A stretch of DNA of 17,258 bases from FEB-35 sp050263095 (GTDB lineage: Bacteria > Desulfobacterota > Deferrimicrobia > Deferrimicrobiales > Deferrimicrobiaceae). Positions within the stretch are counted from its first letter, which is position 1; every line of letters begins with the position of its first letter. Location of the stretch: assembly GCA_050263095.1 (NCBI GenBank), contig JBLNEW010000052.1, positions 1-17,258 of the forward strand. The letters run 5' to 3'. Below are positions 1 through 7,957 of the stretch, one piece after another. The notes under the pieces were generated by a model. It was not told where the DNA came from. It did no database searches and saw only the letters and a list, made by a program, of their open reading frames with translations. The translations under genes were made by a program, and so were the position numbers.

Positions 1-160
1 CGCACTCGTAGACGCTGTACTTGACCTTGTCGTATTTGCGGGGGCCGATCGCCTGGGACAGGAAAACGAACGCCACCGCCATCCCCACCCCGATCACGAG
101 CATCAGCAGGACCGAGAAGTACGGGTCGGAGAACCGGATGGAGGATATGAAGTTCGCCAC
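1..160 (-). CDS. nuoA: Second NADH-quinone oxidoreductase subunit A (nuoA paralog), 3' end beyond window
   Basis: The first 53 residues of a NuoA protein, a small membrane subunit of complex I at the quinone-site/membrane-arm junction. Translation from a GTG at 160-158 gives a hydrophilic start, one strong membrane segment (about residues 16-36), then a basic stretch leading to YEC. This is the beginning of the conserved YECG motif of the NuoA TM1-2 loop, and the window ends one base into the Gly codon. The GTG is preceded by AGGGAG with a four-base spacer, and no ATG is available upstream in frame after nuoN. It starts 20 nt after the nuoN stop on the same strand, so it is probably co-transcribed. 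It differs strongly from the complete nuoA at 10095-10490 and is therefore a paralog, probably the first gene of a second nuo cluster. The identity rests on one motif plus topology and position. Confidence 0.85.
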   Translation of the reverse strand, partial: MANFISSIRFSDPYFSVLLMLVIGVGMAVAFVFLSQAIGPRKYDKVKYSVYEC

Positions 161-180
161 GGCGCTCCCTTCCAGAGGAA

Positions 181-1659
181 CTAGAAAGCCATGAGCTTGA
201 CGGAATTCTCCGCGACCCGTATCACGGGTTCCCAATATACCCCGAGAACGAGCGTCGGAATCGCGAGAAGGCATAGGAGCGCTCGGGGAAACGCGGGGAC
301 GGAAAGCGCTGCGCCTTCCTTCGCGTCCTCCAGGAACATGACCTTGACGATGCGCGCGTAGTAGTAAAGCGAGATGGCGCTGTTGATCGCCGCCACCACG
401 GCCAGCCAGTAGACTCCCTTGTTGATCACCTCGGCGAACAGGTAGACCTTCCCGATGAATCCCGAGAACGGCGGGATGCCCGTGAGGGCGAACAGGAAGA
501 CGGCGAGCGAAACGGCCGCGAACGGCGCCCTGCTGCCGAGGCCGGAATAATCGGCGATGTCCTCGCTCCTCGTCCCGTTGGCGACCAGGATCACCACGTA
601 GAAGGCACCCAGGTTCATGAACAGGTACACGACGAGGTAGAACAGGATCGCCTTGAGGCCCGCCGGAGTGAGCAGGACGAAACCCATCAGCATGTACCCG
701 GCGTGCGCTATCGAGGAATACGCCAGAAGCCTCTTCACGTTCTTCTGGTTGATGGCGACGAGGTTCCCCACCGTCATCGTCGCCGCGGATAGGACCGCGA
801 ACAGCAGCGTCCAGTCCACGGAAGATGAGAGGTTCCAGGCGCCCGTGTCCGCGTCGGGGGAGGCGAAAACGGTGTAGAAAAACCGCACCAGGACGGCGAA
901 CCCGGCTGCCTTGGGACCAACCGACAGGAAGGCGGTGACCGGCGTGGGCGCCCCCTCGTACACGTCGGGGCTCCACATGTGGAACGGGACCGCCGCTATC
1001 TTGTAGCCGAAACCGACCGAAACCATGACTGCCGCGAGGTACATCGGCAGCGCCGCCTTCCCCTGCGCGAGCGCCCGGCCTATCTCCCCGATCTGGGTGG
1101 AGCCGGAGAGCCCGAACAGGAGCGAGAACCCGTAGATCATCACGCCCGACGCGGTCGCCCCGTACACGACGTACTTCATCGAGGCCTCGATCGACGACTC
1201 CCTCCCCTTCAGATACCCGGCGAGCAGGTACGACGGGATCGAGACAAGCTCCAGGGAGAGGTACAGCATCACGATGTCGGTGGATGAAGCGAGCAGGAAC
1301 ATTCCGAGCAGCACCGACAGGAGGAAGATGTAATATTCGGCCTGGCTCCTGCCGGAGAGCTCCTGGCAGTCCATCGACATGAAGATGACGACGATTGTGG
1401 CCAGCGCGGTCAGCGCCTTGAAGAAGACCGCGAAGGAGTCGTACGCCACCATACCCTCGAACAGGGCCTTGCCCGGGGACGCCGGCTGGAGCGCCGTCAG
1501 GAGCAGCGCCGCCCCGACCCCGGCCAGCGAGAGCAGCGCCGCAGCGGACGACTGGCGGTTCTTCCCCGCAACGTGCACCAGCACGACCAGCAGAATGGTC
1601 GCCGTTACGGCGAGCTCCGGCAGGAAATGGCCAAGGCTTGCGAGGTTGCCGAGGGGCAT
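181..1659 (-). CDS. nuoN: NADH-quinone oxidoreductase subunit N (complex I antiporter-like subunit)
   Basis: Membrane subunit of complex I, one of the three Mrp-antiporter-like proton channels in the inner-membrane arm. The protein has 492 residues, close to the usual length, and is hydrophobic throughout with about 14 membrane segments. The conserved TM5 glutamate is E137 (in LSLELVSIPSYL), and the TM7 lysine is K220, just before AAVPFHMWSPDVYEGAPTP, the signature of this family. It is the last gene of the 11-gene nuo operon. The ATG sits one base after the nuoM TAG stop, so translation is probably coupled to nuoM. The usual order nuoL-M-N is kept. The next gene on the strand is a second nuoA 20 nt downstream, and no terminator is visible between them. 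Confidence 0.96.
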   Translation of the reverse strand: MPLGNLASLGHFLPELAVTATILLVVLVHVAGKNRQSSAAALLSLAGVGAALLLTALQPASPGKALFEGMVAYDSFAVFFKALTALATIVVIFMSMDCQELSGRSQAEYYIFLLSVLLGMFLLASSTDIVMLYLSLELVSIPSYLLAGYLKGRESSIEASMKYVVYGATASGVMIYGFSLLFGLSGSTQIGEIGRALAQGKAALPMYLAAVMVSVGFGYKIAAVPFHMWSPDVYEGAPTPVTAFLSVGPKAAGFAVLVRFFYTVFASPDADTGAWNLSSSVDWTLLFAVLSAATMTVGNLVAINQKNVKRLLAYSSIAHAGYMLMGFVLLTPAGLKAILFYLVVYLFMNLGAFYVVILVANGTRSEDIADYSGLGSRAPFAAVSLAVFLFALTGIPPFSGFIGKVYLFAEVINKGVYWLAVVAAINSAISLYYYARIVKVMFLEDAKEGAALSVPAFPRALLCLLAIPTLVLGVYWEPVIRVAENSVKLMAF

Positions 1660-1660
1660 C

Positions 1661-3190
1661 CTAGATCACCGTCCTCACGACGTCGACGAGCCTGATGAGC
1701 GAAGTGTTCATGAGATTCAACACCGGCATCGGGTAGATGCCGAGGAACAGCGCGATCAGCGCCAGCGGCGTGAGGCAGAAGATCTCGCGGGCGTTGATCT
1801 CCTCGAGCTGCGCGTACTTGGGGTTCAGCGGCCCCAGGAACACCCTCTGGAGCGCCCACAGGTGGAACGCGGCCACGATGATTATCCCTGAAGCGGCGAC
1901 GATCACGATCGTCCGGAAGACGTCGAACGATCCGATGAAGACCATCGCCTCGGCGACGAACCCGGAGAAGCCCGGCAGGCCCAGCGAAGCGAAGAACGCC
2001 ACGGTGACGAAGAAGGTGTAGACCGGCACGACGGCGCCCAGGCCTCCGAACCCGTCGATCTGCCGGTGGTGGGCCCGGTCGTAGACGACGCCGACCAGGA
2101 AGAAGAGCATGGCCGTGATCGTGCCGTGGCTGAACATCTGGAACGATGCGCCGATCATCCCGGCCGGGGTGAGCGCAGCCATCCCGAGCAGGCAGAAGCC
2201 CATGTGGCTTACCGATGAATAGGCTACCAGTTTTTTAAGGTCCGTCTGCGCCATGGCGCACAGGGCGCCGTAGACGATGTTTATGACCCCCAGGATGGCC
2301 ATCGGCACGGCGAACCACAACGTCACGTCGGGAAATATCGGAAACGAGATCCGCATGAGGCCGTACGTACCCATCTTCAGGAGCACGCCCGCCAGGATGA
2401 CGGAGATTGCGGTCGGAGCCTCGACGTGCGCGTCCGGAAGCCACGTGTGGAACGGGAAGAGGGGAACCTTGATCGCGAATCCGATGAACAGCCCTATGAA
2501 CAGGAGGGCCCGGACGTCGAATCCCTTGAGCCATCCGTTGTGCGTCGACTGCTGCATGAAATGGAGCATGTTGAATGTGTGCCCGCCCGTCTCGGGGTTC
2601 GTCGTGTTGAAGTAGAGCGCCAGCATCACGAGGAGCATCAGTACCGAGCCCAGAAGCGTGTAGAGGAAGAACTTGATGGCCGCGTACTCGCGCCGCGGTC
2701 CGCCCCAGATCCCGATGAGGAAGTACATCGGCAGCAGCATCACTTCCCAGAACACGTAGAACAGGAAGAAATCGAGAGACGCGAAGACGCCCATCATGCC
2801 GGTCTCGAGAAGCAGGAAGAGCGCCATGTACCCCTTGATCTTGTTGGCGATCCCCCAGGACCCGATGACGGCGAGGAACGACAGGAGCGCCGTGAGGAGC
2901 AGCATCGGCATCGAGATGCCGTCGGCCCCCATGAAGTACTCGACGTTGATCGACGGGATCCAGCTGTAGCGCTCGACGAACTGGAACTGGTTCGCCACGT
3001 TGACGCCGGGCACCGTGCGGTCGAATGCCACCCAGAGCTTGACCGCCAGCGGGATCGGGAGGAACGACGCCACCGCGGCGACGGTTTTGACGAGATTGTC
3101 GTTCCCCTTCGGCAGGCAAAGGATGATCGCCCCGCCGAGCAGGGGAAGGAACGTCATCAGGCTCAGGATGTGACTGTCGATGAAACCCAC
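1661..3190 (-). CDS. nuoM: NADH-quinone oxidoreductase subunit M (complex I antiporter-like subunit)
   Basis: Antiporter-like proton-pumping subunit of the complex I membrane arm, 509 residues. Key ion-path residues are in place: E149 in FWEVMLLPMYFLIG (the TM5 glutamate, E144 in E. coli), K241 before VPLFPFHTWLPDAHVEAPT (the TM7 lysine) and K272 in LLKMGTYGLMR. The start is a GTG at 3190-3188 chosen because a near-perfect Shine-Dalgarno, GGAGGAGG, lies six bases upstream, and the protein begins at the normal NuoM N-terminus. It follows nuoL by 16 nt and is followed by nuoN after one base. Nothing in the sequence suggests degeneration. Confidence 0.97.
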   Translation of the reverse strand: MGFIDSHILSLMTFLPLLGGAIILCLPKGNDNLVKTVAAVASFLPIPLAVKLWVAFDRTVPGVNVANQFQFVERYSWIPSINVEYFMGADGISMPMLLLTALLSFLAVIGSWGIANKIKGYMALFLLLETGMMGVFASLDFFLFYVFWEVMLLPMYFLIGIWGGPRREYAAIKFFLYTLLGSVLMLLVMLALYFNTTNPETGGHTFNMLHFMQQSTHNGWLKGFDVRALLFIGLFIGFAIKVPLFPFHTWLPDAHVEAPTAISVILAGVLLKMGTYGLMRISFPIFPDVTLWFAVPMAILGVINIVYGALCAMAQTDLKKLVAYSSVSHMGFCLLGMAALTPAGMIGASFQMFSHGTITAMLFFLVGVVYDRAHHRQIDGFGGLGAVVPVYTFFVTVAFFASLGLPGFSGFVAEAMVFIGSFDVFRTIVIVAASGIIIVAAFHLWALQRVFLGPLNPKYAQLEEINAREIFCLTPLALIALFLGIYPMPVLNLMNTSLIRLVDVVRTVI

Positions 3191-3206
3191 GGAAGACCTC
3201 CTCCGG

Positions 3207-5351
3207 TCAGAAAACTTTTACAAGGTAGATGATCAACAGCCCGCCCGCCAGGACGAAAACGTAGTGATAGAGCTTCCCTGTCTGGAACCGGCGGAAGAAG
3301 GAGCCGCTCTCGATCGTCGCGGTCGCCACGCCGTTCACGGCGCCGTCGACCACGTAGTTGTCGAACTTGCCGATCAGGAACGATACCCATACGCCCAGCT
3401 GCGCGCACAGGTTGACGAGCCCGTCCACGACGTGCAGGTCGAACCACCCCAGCGCGCGGGACAGGGCCTTCGTGCCGTTCACGGCCGTCGCCTCGTACAA
3501 TTCGTCGAAATACCACTTGTTCCTCAGGAACGTGTGCACGGGGGCGAACATGGCCGCAACGCGGTCGGGGTTCACCCAGCCCCAGAAGTAGACGACGAAC
3601 GCCAGCGCGATCCCCAGCGTCCCGACGGCGACCGAAGAGATCATCGCCCATGTGTGGGCGGTGTGCGCCAGGTGCGCGTCGTGGTCGGATTCTCCGCCGT
3701 GCGCCGCGGCGTTGCCGGCGGCCCTCCCGGCGCGGGGACCCGAAACGTCGTGCGTGGCCGGAGCGGTCTCCTCGACCGGTTTCGGCGGATGGGCCGGAAC
3801 CGCGACGGCCGGCGTTGCGGCGGCCTCCCCGTGCGCGCCGGCCGGCGCGCCGTGCGTCGAAGCGGATGCGACGACCGACGGAACCGCCGACGCGGGTTTC
3901 TTCACCAGGTCGCCGAACCAGCCGCTGTACCAGAAGGAGAACGACAGCCCTGCCAGGACCACCAGCGGCACCCACATGCTCGGCGGCGACTCGTGGGCGT
4001 GGTCGAACTTGTGATGGTCCTTCGGAGCTCCGAGGAACGTCAGGATGACCAGGCGGAACATGTAGAAGGCGGTCAGCCCCGCCGTGAACAGCGCCCCGGC
4101 GAACAGGAGGATGTGCTGCGGATTGCGCATCCCGAACTCCAGCGCGGCGCCCAGTATCATGTCCTTGCTGTAGAAGCCCGAGAAGAACGGCACGCCCGCG
4201 ATCGACAGGGTGGCCACCAGGAACGTGACGAAAGTGATGGGCATCTTCCTGCGAAGCGCGCCCATGTCCGTTATCTCCTGGCTGTGCACGGCGTGGATCA
4301 CCGAGCCCGATCCCAGGAACAGGCACGCCTTGAACGCGGCGTGCGTCGTCAGGTGCGCAAGCCCGGCGGTGAATCCGCCCACGCCGAGGCCCATGATCAT
4401 GAAGCCCAGCTGCGAGCAGGTCGAATAGGCGAGTACCTTCTTGATGTCGGTCGCCGCGAGCGCGATCGTCGCCGAAATGAACAGCGTGATGAGCCCTATG
4501 TAGGCGATGACCAGGAACGCGTCCGGCGTGAAGATCGGGTAGACGCGCCCGACCAGGTAGACGCCGGCGGCCACCATCGTCGCGGCGTGGATCAGCGCGG
4601 AGACCGGGGTGGGGCCCTCCATCGCGTCGGGCAGCCAGACGTGGAGCGGGAACTGGGCGGACTTGCCGATCGCGCCGCAGAAGATCCCTACGCCGGCCAG
4701 CGTCAAAAGCGTCCCCTCGATCTTCCCCTCGCGGATCGCCTGGAACACGTCGTCGTATCCGAGCATGCCGGTCGTGGCGAACAGCAGCAGGAAGCCGAGG
4801 AGGAAGCCGAAATCGCCGATCCGGTTCACGATGAACGCCTTCTTGCAGGCGTCGGCCGCCGACTTCTTCTCGAACCAGAAGCCTATCAGCAGGTAGGAGG
4901 AAAGGCCCACGAGCTCCCAGAAGATGTAGATGAAGAAGAAGCTGTCCGAAAGGACCAGCCCCAGCATCGAGAACGAGAAGACGGAAAGGTATGCGAAGAA
5001 CCGGTTGTACCGGGGATCGCCGTGCATGTACCCGATTGAGAACAGGTGGACCAGGGTGGAGACCCCGGTGACCACCAGGAGCATCACGGCGGTGATGTTG
5101 TCGATCAGTATCCCGCCCTTGATGACGAACCGTCCGCCGAGGTCGATCCACGGGAACACAATGTGGTACTTGAAGTTCGGGTCGTAGGCCCGGAAGACCT
5201 CGTAGAAGATGCCGATGGAGATCAAAAGACCTATGGAGATCGCGCCAAGGGAAACCCAGTCGCCCTTGCGCGGCAGCCGCTTGCCGACGGCGATGTTCAC
5301 GAAGAAGGCCAGAAGCGGAAGAAGCGGTATGAAGTGCGCGTATCGGATCAA
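3207..5351 (-). CDS. nuoL: NADH-quinone oxidoreductase subunit L (complex I antiporter-like subunit, long form)
   Basis: Distal antiporter-like subunit of complex I, which in the family also carries the long lateral helix tying the membrane arm together. It has 714 residues, longer than the roughly 610-660 usual for NuoL. The core is intact: E146 (TM5 glutamate, in FWELVGLSSYLLIGFWFEKK) and K230 before SAQFPLHVWLPDAMEGPTPVS. The extra length is mostly a hydrophilic Ala/Pro/His-rich stretch at residues 485-567, between late membrane segments. After it come one membrane segment, an amphipathic region and a final C-terminal anchor. The start is TTG at 5351-5349, backed by AAGGGG six bases upstream inside the nuoK end. 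The gap to nuoK is three bases, so translational coupling is likely. Identity is secure; the exact first residue is slightly less so. Confidence 0.96.
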   Translation of the reverse strand: MIRYAHFIPLLPLLAFFVNIAVGKRLPRKGDWVSLGAISIGLLISIGIFYEVFRAYDPNFKYHIVFPWIDLGGRFVIKGGILIDNITAVMLLVVTGVSTLVHLFSIGYMHGDPRYNRFFAYLSVFSFSMLGLVLSDSFFFIYIFWELVGLSSYLLIGFWFEKKSAADACKKAFIVNRIGDFGFLLGFLLLFATTGMLGYDDVFQAIREGKIEGTLLTLAGVGIFCGAIGKSAQFPLHVWLPDAMEGPTPVSALIHAATMVAAGVYLVGRVYPIFTPDAFLVIAYIGLITLFISATIALAATDIKKVLAYSTCSQLGFMIMGLGVGGFTAGLAHLTTHAAFKACLFLGSGSVIHAVHSQEITDMGALRRKMPITFVTFLVATLSIAGVPFFSGFYSKDMILGAALEFGMRNPQHILLFAGALFTAGLTAFYMFRLVILTFLGAPKDHHKFDHAHESPPSMWVPLVVLAGLSFSFWYSGWFGDLVKKPASAVPSVVASASTHGAPAGAHGEAAATPAVAVPAHPPKPVEETAPATHDVSGPRAGRAAGNAAAHGGESDHDAHLAHTAHTWAMISSVAVGTLGIALAFVVYFWGWVNPDRVAAMFAPVHTFLRNKWYFDELYEATAVNGTKALSRALGWFDLHVVDGLVNLCAQLGVWVSFLIGKFDNYVVDGAVNGVATATIESGSFFRRFQTGKLYHYVFVLAGGLLIIYLVKVF

Positions 5352-5354
5352 GGC

Positions 5355-5657
5355 CTACCCCTTGAGCTCGTCTGCCGTATCCACCTCGACGGTGCCCGTC
5401 GTGGCGTACAGCCTCAAGAATATGGCGAGCGCCACGGCGGCCTCGGCCGCCGCCAGCACTATCACGAAGACGGCGAAGATCTGCCCGCCGATTACGCTGG
5501 ACACGTAGTGGGAAAACGCGACGAAGTTAATGTTCGCAGAGTTCAGGACCAGCTCGACGCCCATGAGGATCGCCACGGCGTTACGCCGCGTCATGATCGT
5601 GTAGAGTCCGCAGCAGAAAAGCGCGGCGCCTATGACCAGCAGCTTGTCCAGGCCCAT
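5355..5657 (-). CDS. nuoK: NADH-quinone oxidoreductase subunit K
   Basis: Small three-helix membrane subunit of complex I (MrpC-like), 100 residues, the usual size. Both conserved membrane glutamates of the central hydrophilic axis are present: E35 in LMGVELVLNSANINF and E72 in VLAAAEAAVALAIF. These correspond to E. coli E36 and E72. The ATG directly abuts the nuoJ TAA stop, so no intergenic base exists and translation re-initiation from nuoJ is likely. nuoL follows after three bases. The C-terminal tail is short and acidic. Confidence 0.97.
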   Translation of the reverse strand: MGLDKLLVIGAALFCCGLYTIMTRRNAVAILMGVELVLNSANINFVAFSHYVSSVIGGQIFAVFVIVLAAAEAAVALAIFLRLYATTGTVEVDTADELKG

Positions 5658-6191
5658 TTACTTCGGTTCCTCCATATCGGCCGCCTTCCCTTTTTGACCT
5701 TCCGGCCGCGACAGCAGCGCGGCGCCGATCAGCGACGCGAGAAGAAGCACCGAGGCGACCTCGAACGGCAGCAGGTACCTCGTCATGAGGAGCTCCCCGA
5801 TCTCGGCGGTGGACGGCAGGTAGACGATTCCCGGCTTGACGGGGAACGGCGTCGATACCGCGATATACGAAAGAATCCCGAAGAGCACGAGGCACAGGAA
5901 GGCGGCCTGCCAGTTGAAGCGCGTCGGGTTGGAGATCTTTACGTCGGAAATCCGGTTCGACAGGAACACGGCGAACATGATCAGGATGAGGATCCCGCCG
6001 ACGTATACCAGCACCTGGGTGGCGGCGAGGAAGTCCGCGGAAAGGAAGACGTAGAGGCCGGCTACCCCCGCGAAGGAGAACAGGAGCGCTACCGCGGAAT
6101 AGACTATGTTGGGCAGGACCGCAACCAGTATGGCGGACCCCACCGTAAGGAAAGCAAGAAGAAAGAAGATCAGGTCGGCCGGGCCGCTCAT
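5658..6191 (-). CDS. nuoJ: NADH-quinone oxidoreductase subunit J
   Basis: Membrane subunit of complex I with five predicted membrane segments, 177 residues, a normal length. The third segment contains the diagnostic glycine-rich helix, VYVGGILILIMFAVFL (about residues 62-77), which in known structures forms the pi-bulge linking quinone chemistry to proton transfer. A longer periplasmic loop follows, then a last helix and a charged tail. The ATG overlaps the nuoI stop as ATGA, and the TAA touches the nuoK start. Both arrangements support translational coupling within the operon. Confidence 0.96.
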   Translation of the reverse strand: MSGPADLIFFLLAFLTVGSAILVAVLPNIVYSAVALLFSFAGVAGLYVFLSADFLAATQVLVYVGGILILIMFAVFLSNRISDVKISNPTRFNWQAAFLCLVLFGILSYIAVSTPFPVKPGIVYLPSTAEIGELLMTRYLLPFEVASVLLLASLIGAALLSRPEGQKGKAADMEEPK

Positions 6192-6820
6192 CCCTTTTTC
6201 TCCTGTTCCGGCTTCTCCTGCGCCCGGGATGCCGCCGGGGCGGATTTATCCGCCGCCGCGGGGGCGACGTCCGGCGCCGCCGGGCTCGCGGCCGCCTTGG
6301 CCGTTTCCGCCGCCTTGACCGCTTCCGCAGCCTTCGCGGCCTCGGCAGCCTTCGCCGCCGCCTCCGCCACCTGCCTGGCCACCCGCGCCTTGATCTCGGC
6401 AGCGTCCTCATGAATGAAATGGAGAATGAGCTCCCCCCGGTCGACCGACGCCTTCTCGTAGCCGCTCGTGTGCGTCAGCGACTTGGGCGGACAGACCTCC
6501 ACGCAGAGCCCGCAGTACATGCACCGCCCGATGTTGATGTCGTAGGATGCGAGCACCATCTTCTTGTCCGCCCCCCGGACGGCCTCGAGGGAGATGCAGT
6601 CCACGGGGCACACCTTCACGCACATGGTGCAGGAGGTGCAGCGCGCCACGTCGTTCTGCAGGAATCCACGGAACCGCTCGGAAGGCTCGCGGCGCACCTC
6701 GGGGTACTGCTGGGTGACCTCTTCGGCGGCGTCCACCCCGTACCGCGCGGTGATCCTCATGCCTTTCGCGGTGGTGACCACTGCTTCCACGATGTCGTTT
6801 ATGTACTGCTTCAATCCCAT
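6188..6820 (-). CDS. nuoI: NADH-quinone oxidoreductase subunit I, 2x[4Fe-4S], with long Ala/Lys-rich tail
   Basis: Peripheral-arm ferredoxin-like subunit of complex I carrying clusters N6a and N6b, which relay electrons toward NuoB. Two complete 4Fe-4S motifs are visible: C61-x2-C64-x2-C67-x3-C71 and C100-x2-C103-x2-C106-x3-C110. The ferredoxin part ends near residue 145. Residues 146-210 form an unusual tail: an Ala/Lys/Glu block with repeated KAAEA-like units (about 150-178), an Ala/Pro segment, then a charged end. The total of 210 residues is long for NuoI. The ATG at 6820 follows the nuoH stop by five bases and has AAGGG just upstream. The nuoJ start overlaps the stop. The core assignment is secure; the tail's role is unknown. 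Confidence 0.96.
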   Translation of the reverse strand: MGLKQYINDIVEAVVTTAKGMRITARYGVDAAEEVTQQYPEVRREPSERFRGFLQNDVARCTSCTMCVKVCPVDCISLEAVRGADKKMVLASYDINIGRCMYCGLCVEVCPPKSLTHTSGYEKASVDRGELILHFIHEDAAEIKARVARQVAEAAAKAAEAAKAAEAVKAAETAKAAASPAAPDVAPAAADKSAPAASRAQEKPEQEKKG

Positions 6821-6825
6821 GTCCC

Positions 6826-7941
6826 TTATCCGACCAAGGATGCGATCATCTGGGGGATCCCCTTGCCCTTGAAGAGAAGGAGCCACAGGGAAACGCCCAG
6901 CAGATTTACGAACGTGAGCGGCACCAGGTATTTCCAGGACATCCGCATGAGCTGGTCCACGCGCAGCCGCGGCAGCGTCCAGCGGATCCACATCATCACC
7001 AGGACGAGCGCGAACGCCTTGAAAAGGAATGCCCCGAGCGAGAGCAGGTTCCCCCAAACGGCCGGAAGCGCCTCGGCGTGGAAGAACGGCACGTGCCACC
7101 CCCCCAGGAAGCAGGCGGTCGCAAGCGCCGCCACGACGAACATGTCCCCGAACTCCGCCAGGAAGAAGAACGCGTAGCGGATCCCCGAGTACTCGACGTT
7201 GTACCCTGAAACGAGCTCCGACTCCGCCTCGGGGAGGTCGAACGGCGTCTGGTTGGTCTCGGCCTGCGCCGCGGTGAAGTACAGGATGAACGAGAAGAAG
7301 GTGAACGGGTTGTGGAACAGGTTCCATCCGAAGACGCCCAGCAGGCCCCCCTGCGACCGGACGATGTCCTGGAGCGACAGGGAGCCCGCGATCAGCACCG
7401 CCGGCATGATCGCCATTCCCACCGGGATCTCGTACGAGATGATCTGGGCCGCCGCCCTCATCCCGCCAAGCAAGGCCCACTTGTTGTTGGAGGCCCATCC
7501 CGCCATGAGGATGCCCACCACCACCAGGGAGGTGACCGCCATGACGTAATAGACCCCGATGTTCAGGTCGGAGGCGATGAGCCCGACGCCGAACGGCAGG
7601 ACCACGAAGGCGGCGAAGGAGCCCACGAACACCAGGTATGGCGCCAGGATGAACAGGAACCGGTCGGCCTTGGCCGGGATGATGTCTTCCTTGAGTATCA
7701 GCTTGGCGCCGTCGGCCAGGAACTGGAGGAGCCCGTACGGCCCGACGCGGTTGGGTCCGATGCGCACCTGGATGTCGCCAGCCACCTTGCGCAGGACGTA
7801 CGATCCCAGCCCGCCGAAGGTCAGCGCGAATACCAGCAGGATCGCCGCCGAAAGGACCATCGCCGTCAGGGTCACGGTCCACATGGGTACCCCCGAGAGC
7901 GCGGGAACCGCCTTGACCAGGGAGAGGGCGAACGATTCCAT
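6826..7941 (-). CDS. nuoH: NADH-quinone oxidoreductase subunit H (quinone-site membrane subunit)
   Basis: Membrane subunit of complex I that forms the entry of the quinone chamber and contacts NuoB and NuoD. It has 371 residues and about eight or nine membrane segments. Signature regions are present: IQVRIGPNRVGPYGLLQ (residues 58-74) and the acidic cytoplasmic loop ETNQTPFDLPEAESELVSG (about 228-246), followed by YNVEYSGIRYAFFFLAEF. It lies 16 nt after nuoD. In 14-subunit operons nuoE, F and G would sit between these two genes, but here there is no room for them. nuoI begins five bases downstream. Confidence 0.97.
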   Translation of the reverse strand: MESFALSLVKAVPALSGVPMWTVTLTAMVLSAAILLVFALTFGGLGSYVLRKVAGDIQVRIGPNRVGPYGLLQFLADGAKLILKEDIIPAKADRFLFILAPYLVFVGSFAAFVVLPFGVGLIASDLNIGVYYVMAVTSLVVVGILMAGWASNNKWALLGGMRAAAQIISYEIPVGMAIMPAVLIAGSLSLQDIVRSQGGLLGVFGWNLFHNPFTFFSFILYFTAAQAETNQTPFDLPEAESELVSGYNVEYSGIRYAFFFLAEFGDMFVVAALATACFLGGWHVPFFHAEALPAVWGNLLSLGAFLFKAFALVLVMMWIRWTLPRLRVDQLMRMSWKYLVPLTFVNLLGVSLWLLLFKGKGIPQMIASLVG

Positions 7942-7957
7942 TCCTACGGTCTCTTTC

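Noticed and set aside
3180..5039. Long open frame on the plus strand across nuoL, about 619 codons
   Set aside because: It is antisense to a certain NuoL gene, very rich in Arg, Glu and Gln and without hydrophobic or domain structure. This is typical of a shadow frame in GC-rich DNA.
3163..5151. Long open frame on the minus strand overlapping nuoL, about 662 codons
   Set aside because: It is the +1/-1 frame of nuoL and gives an Arg/Pro/Gly-rich composition. nuoL in the other frame has all family motifs.
6235..6400. The repeated Ala-codon stretch as a DNA repeat array
   Set aside because: The repetition is at the amino-acid level of the NuoI tail with varied codons and no exact tandem DNA unit.
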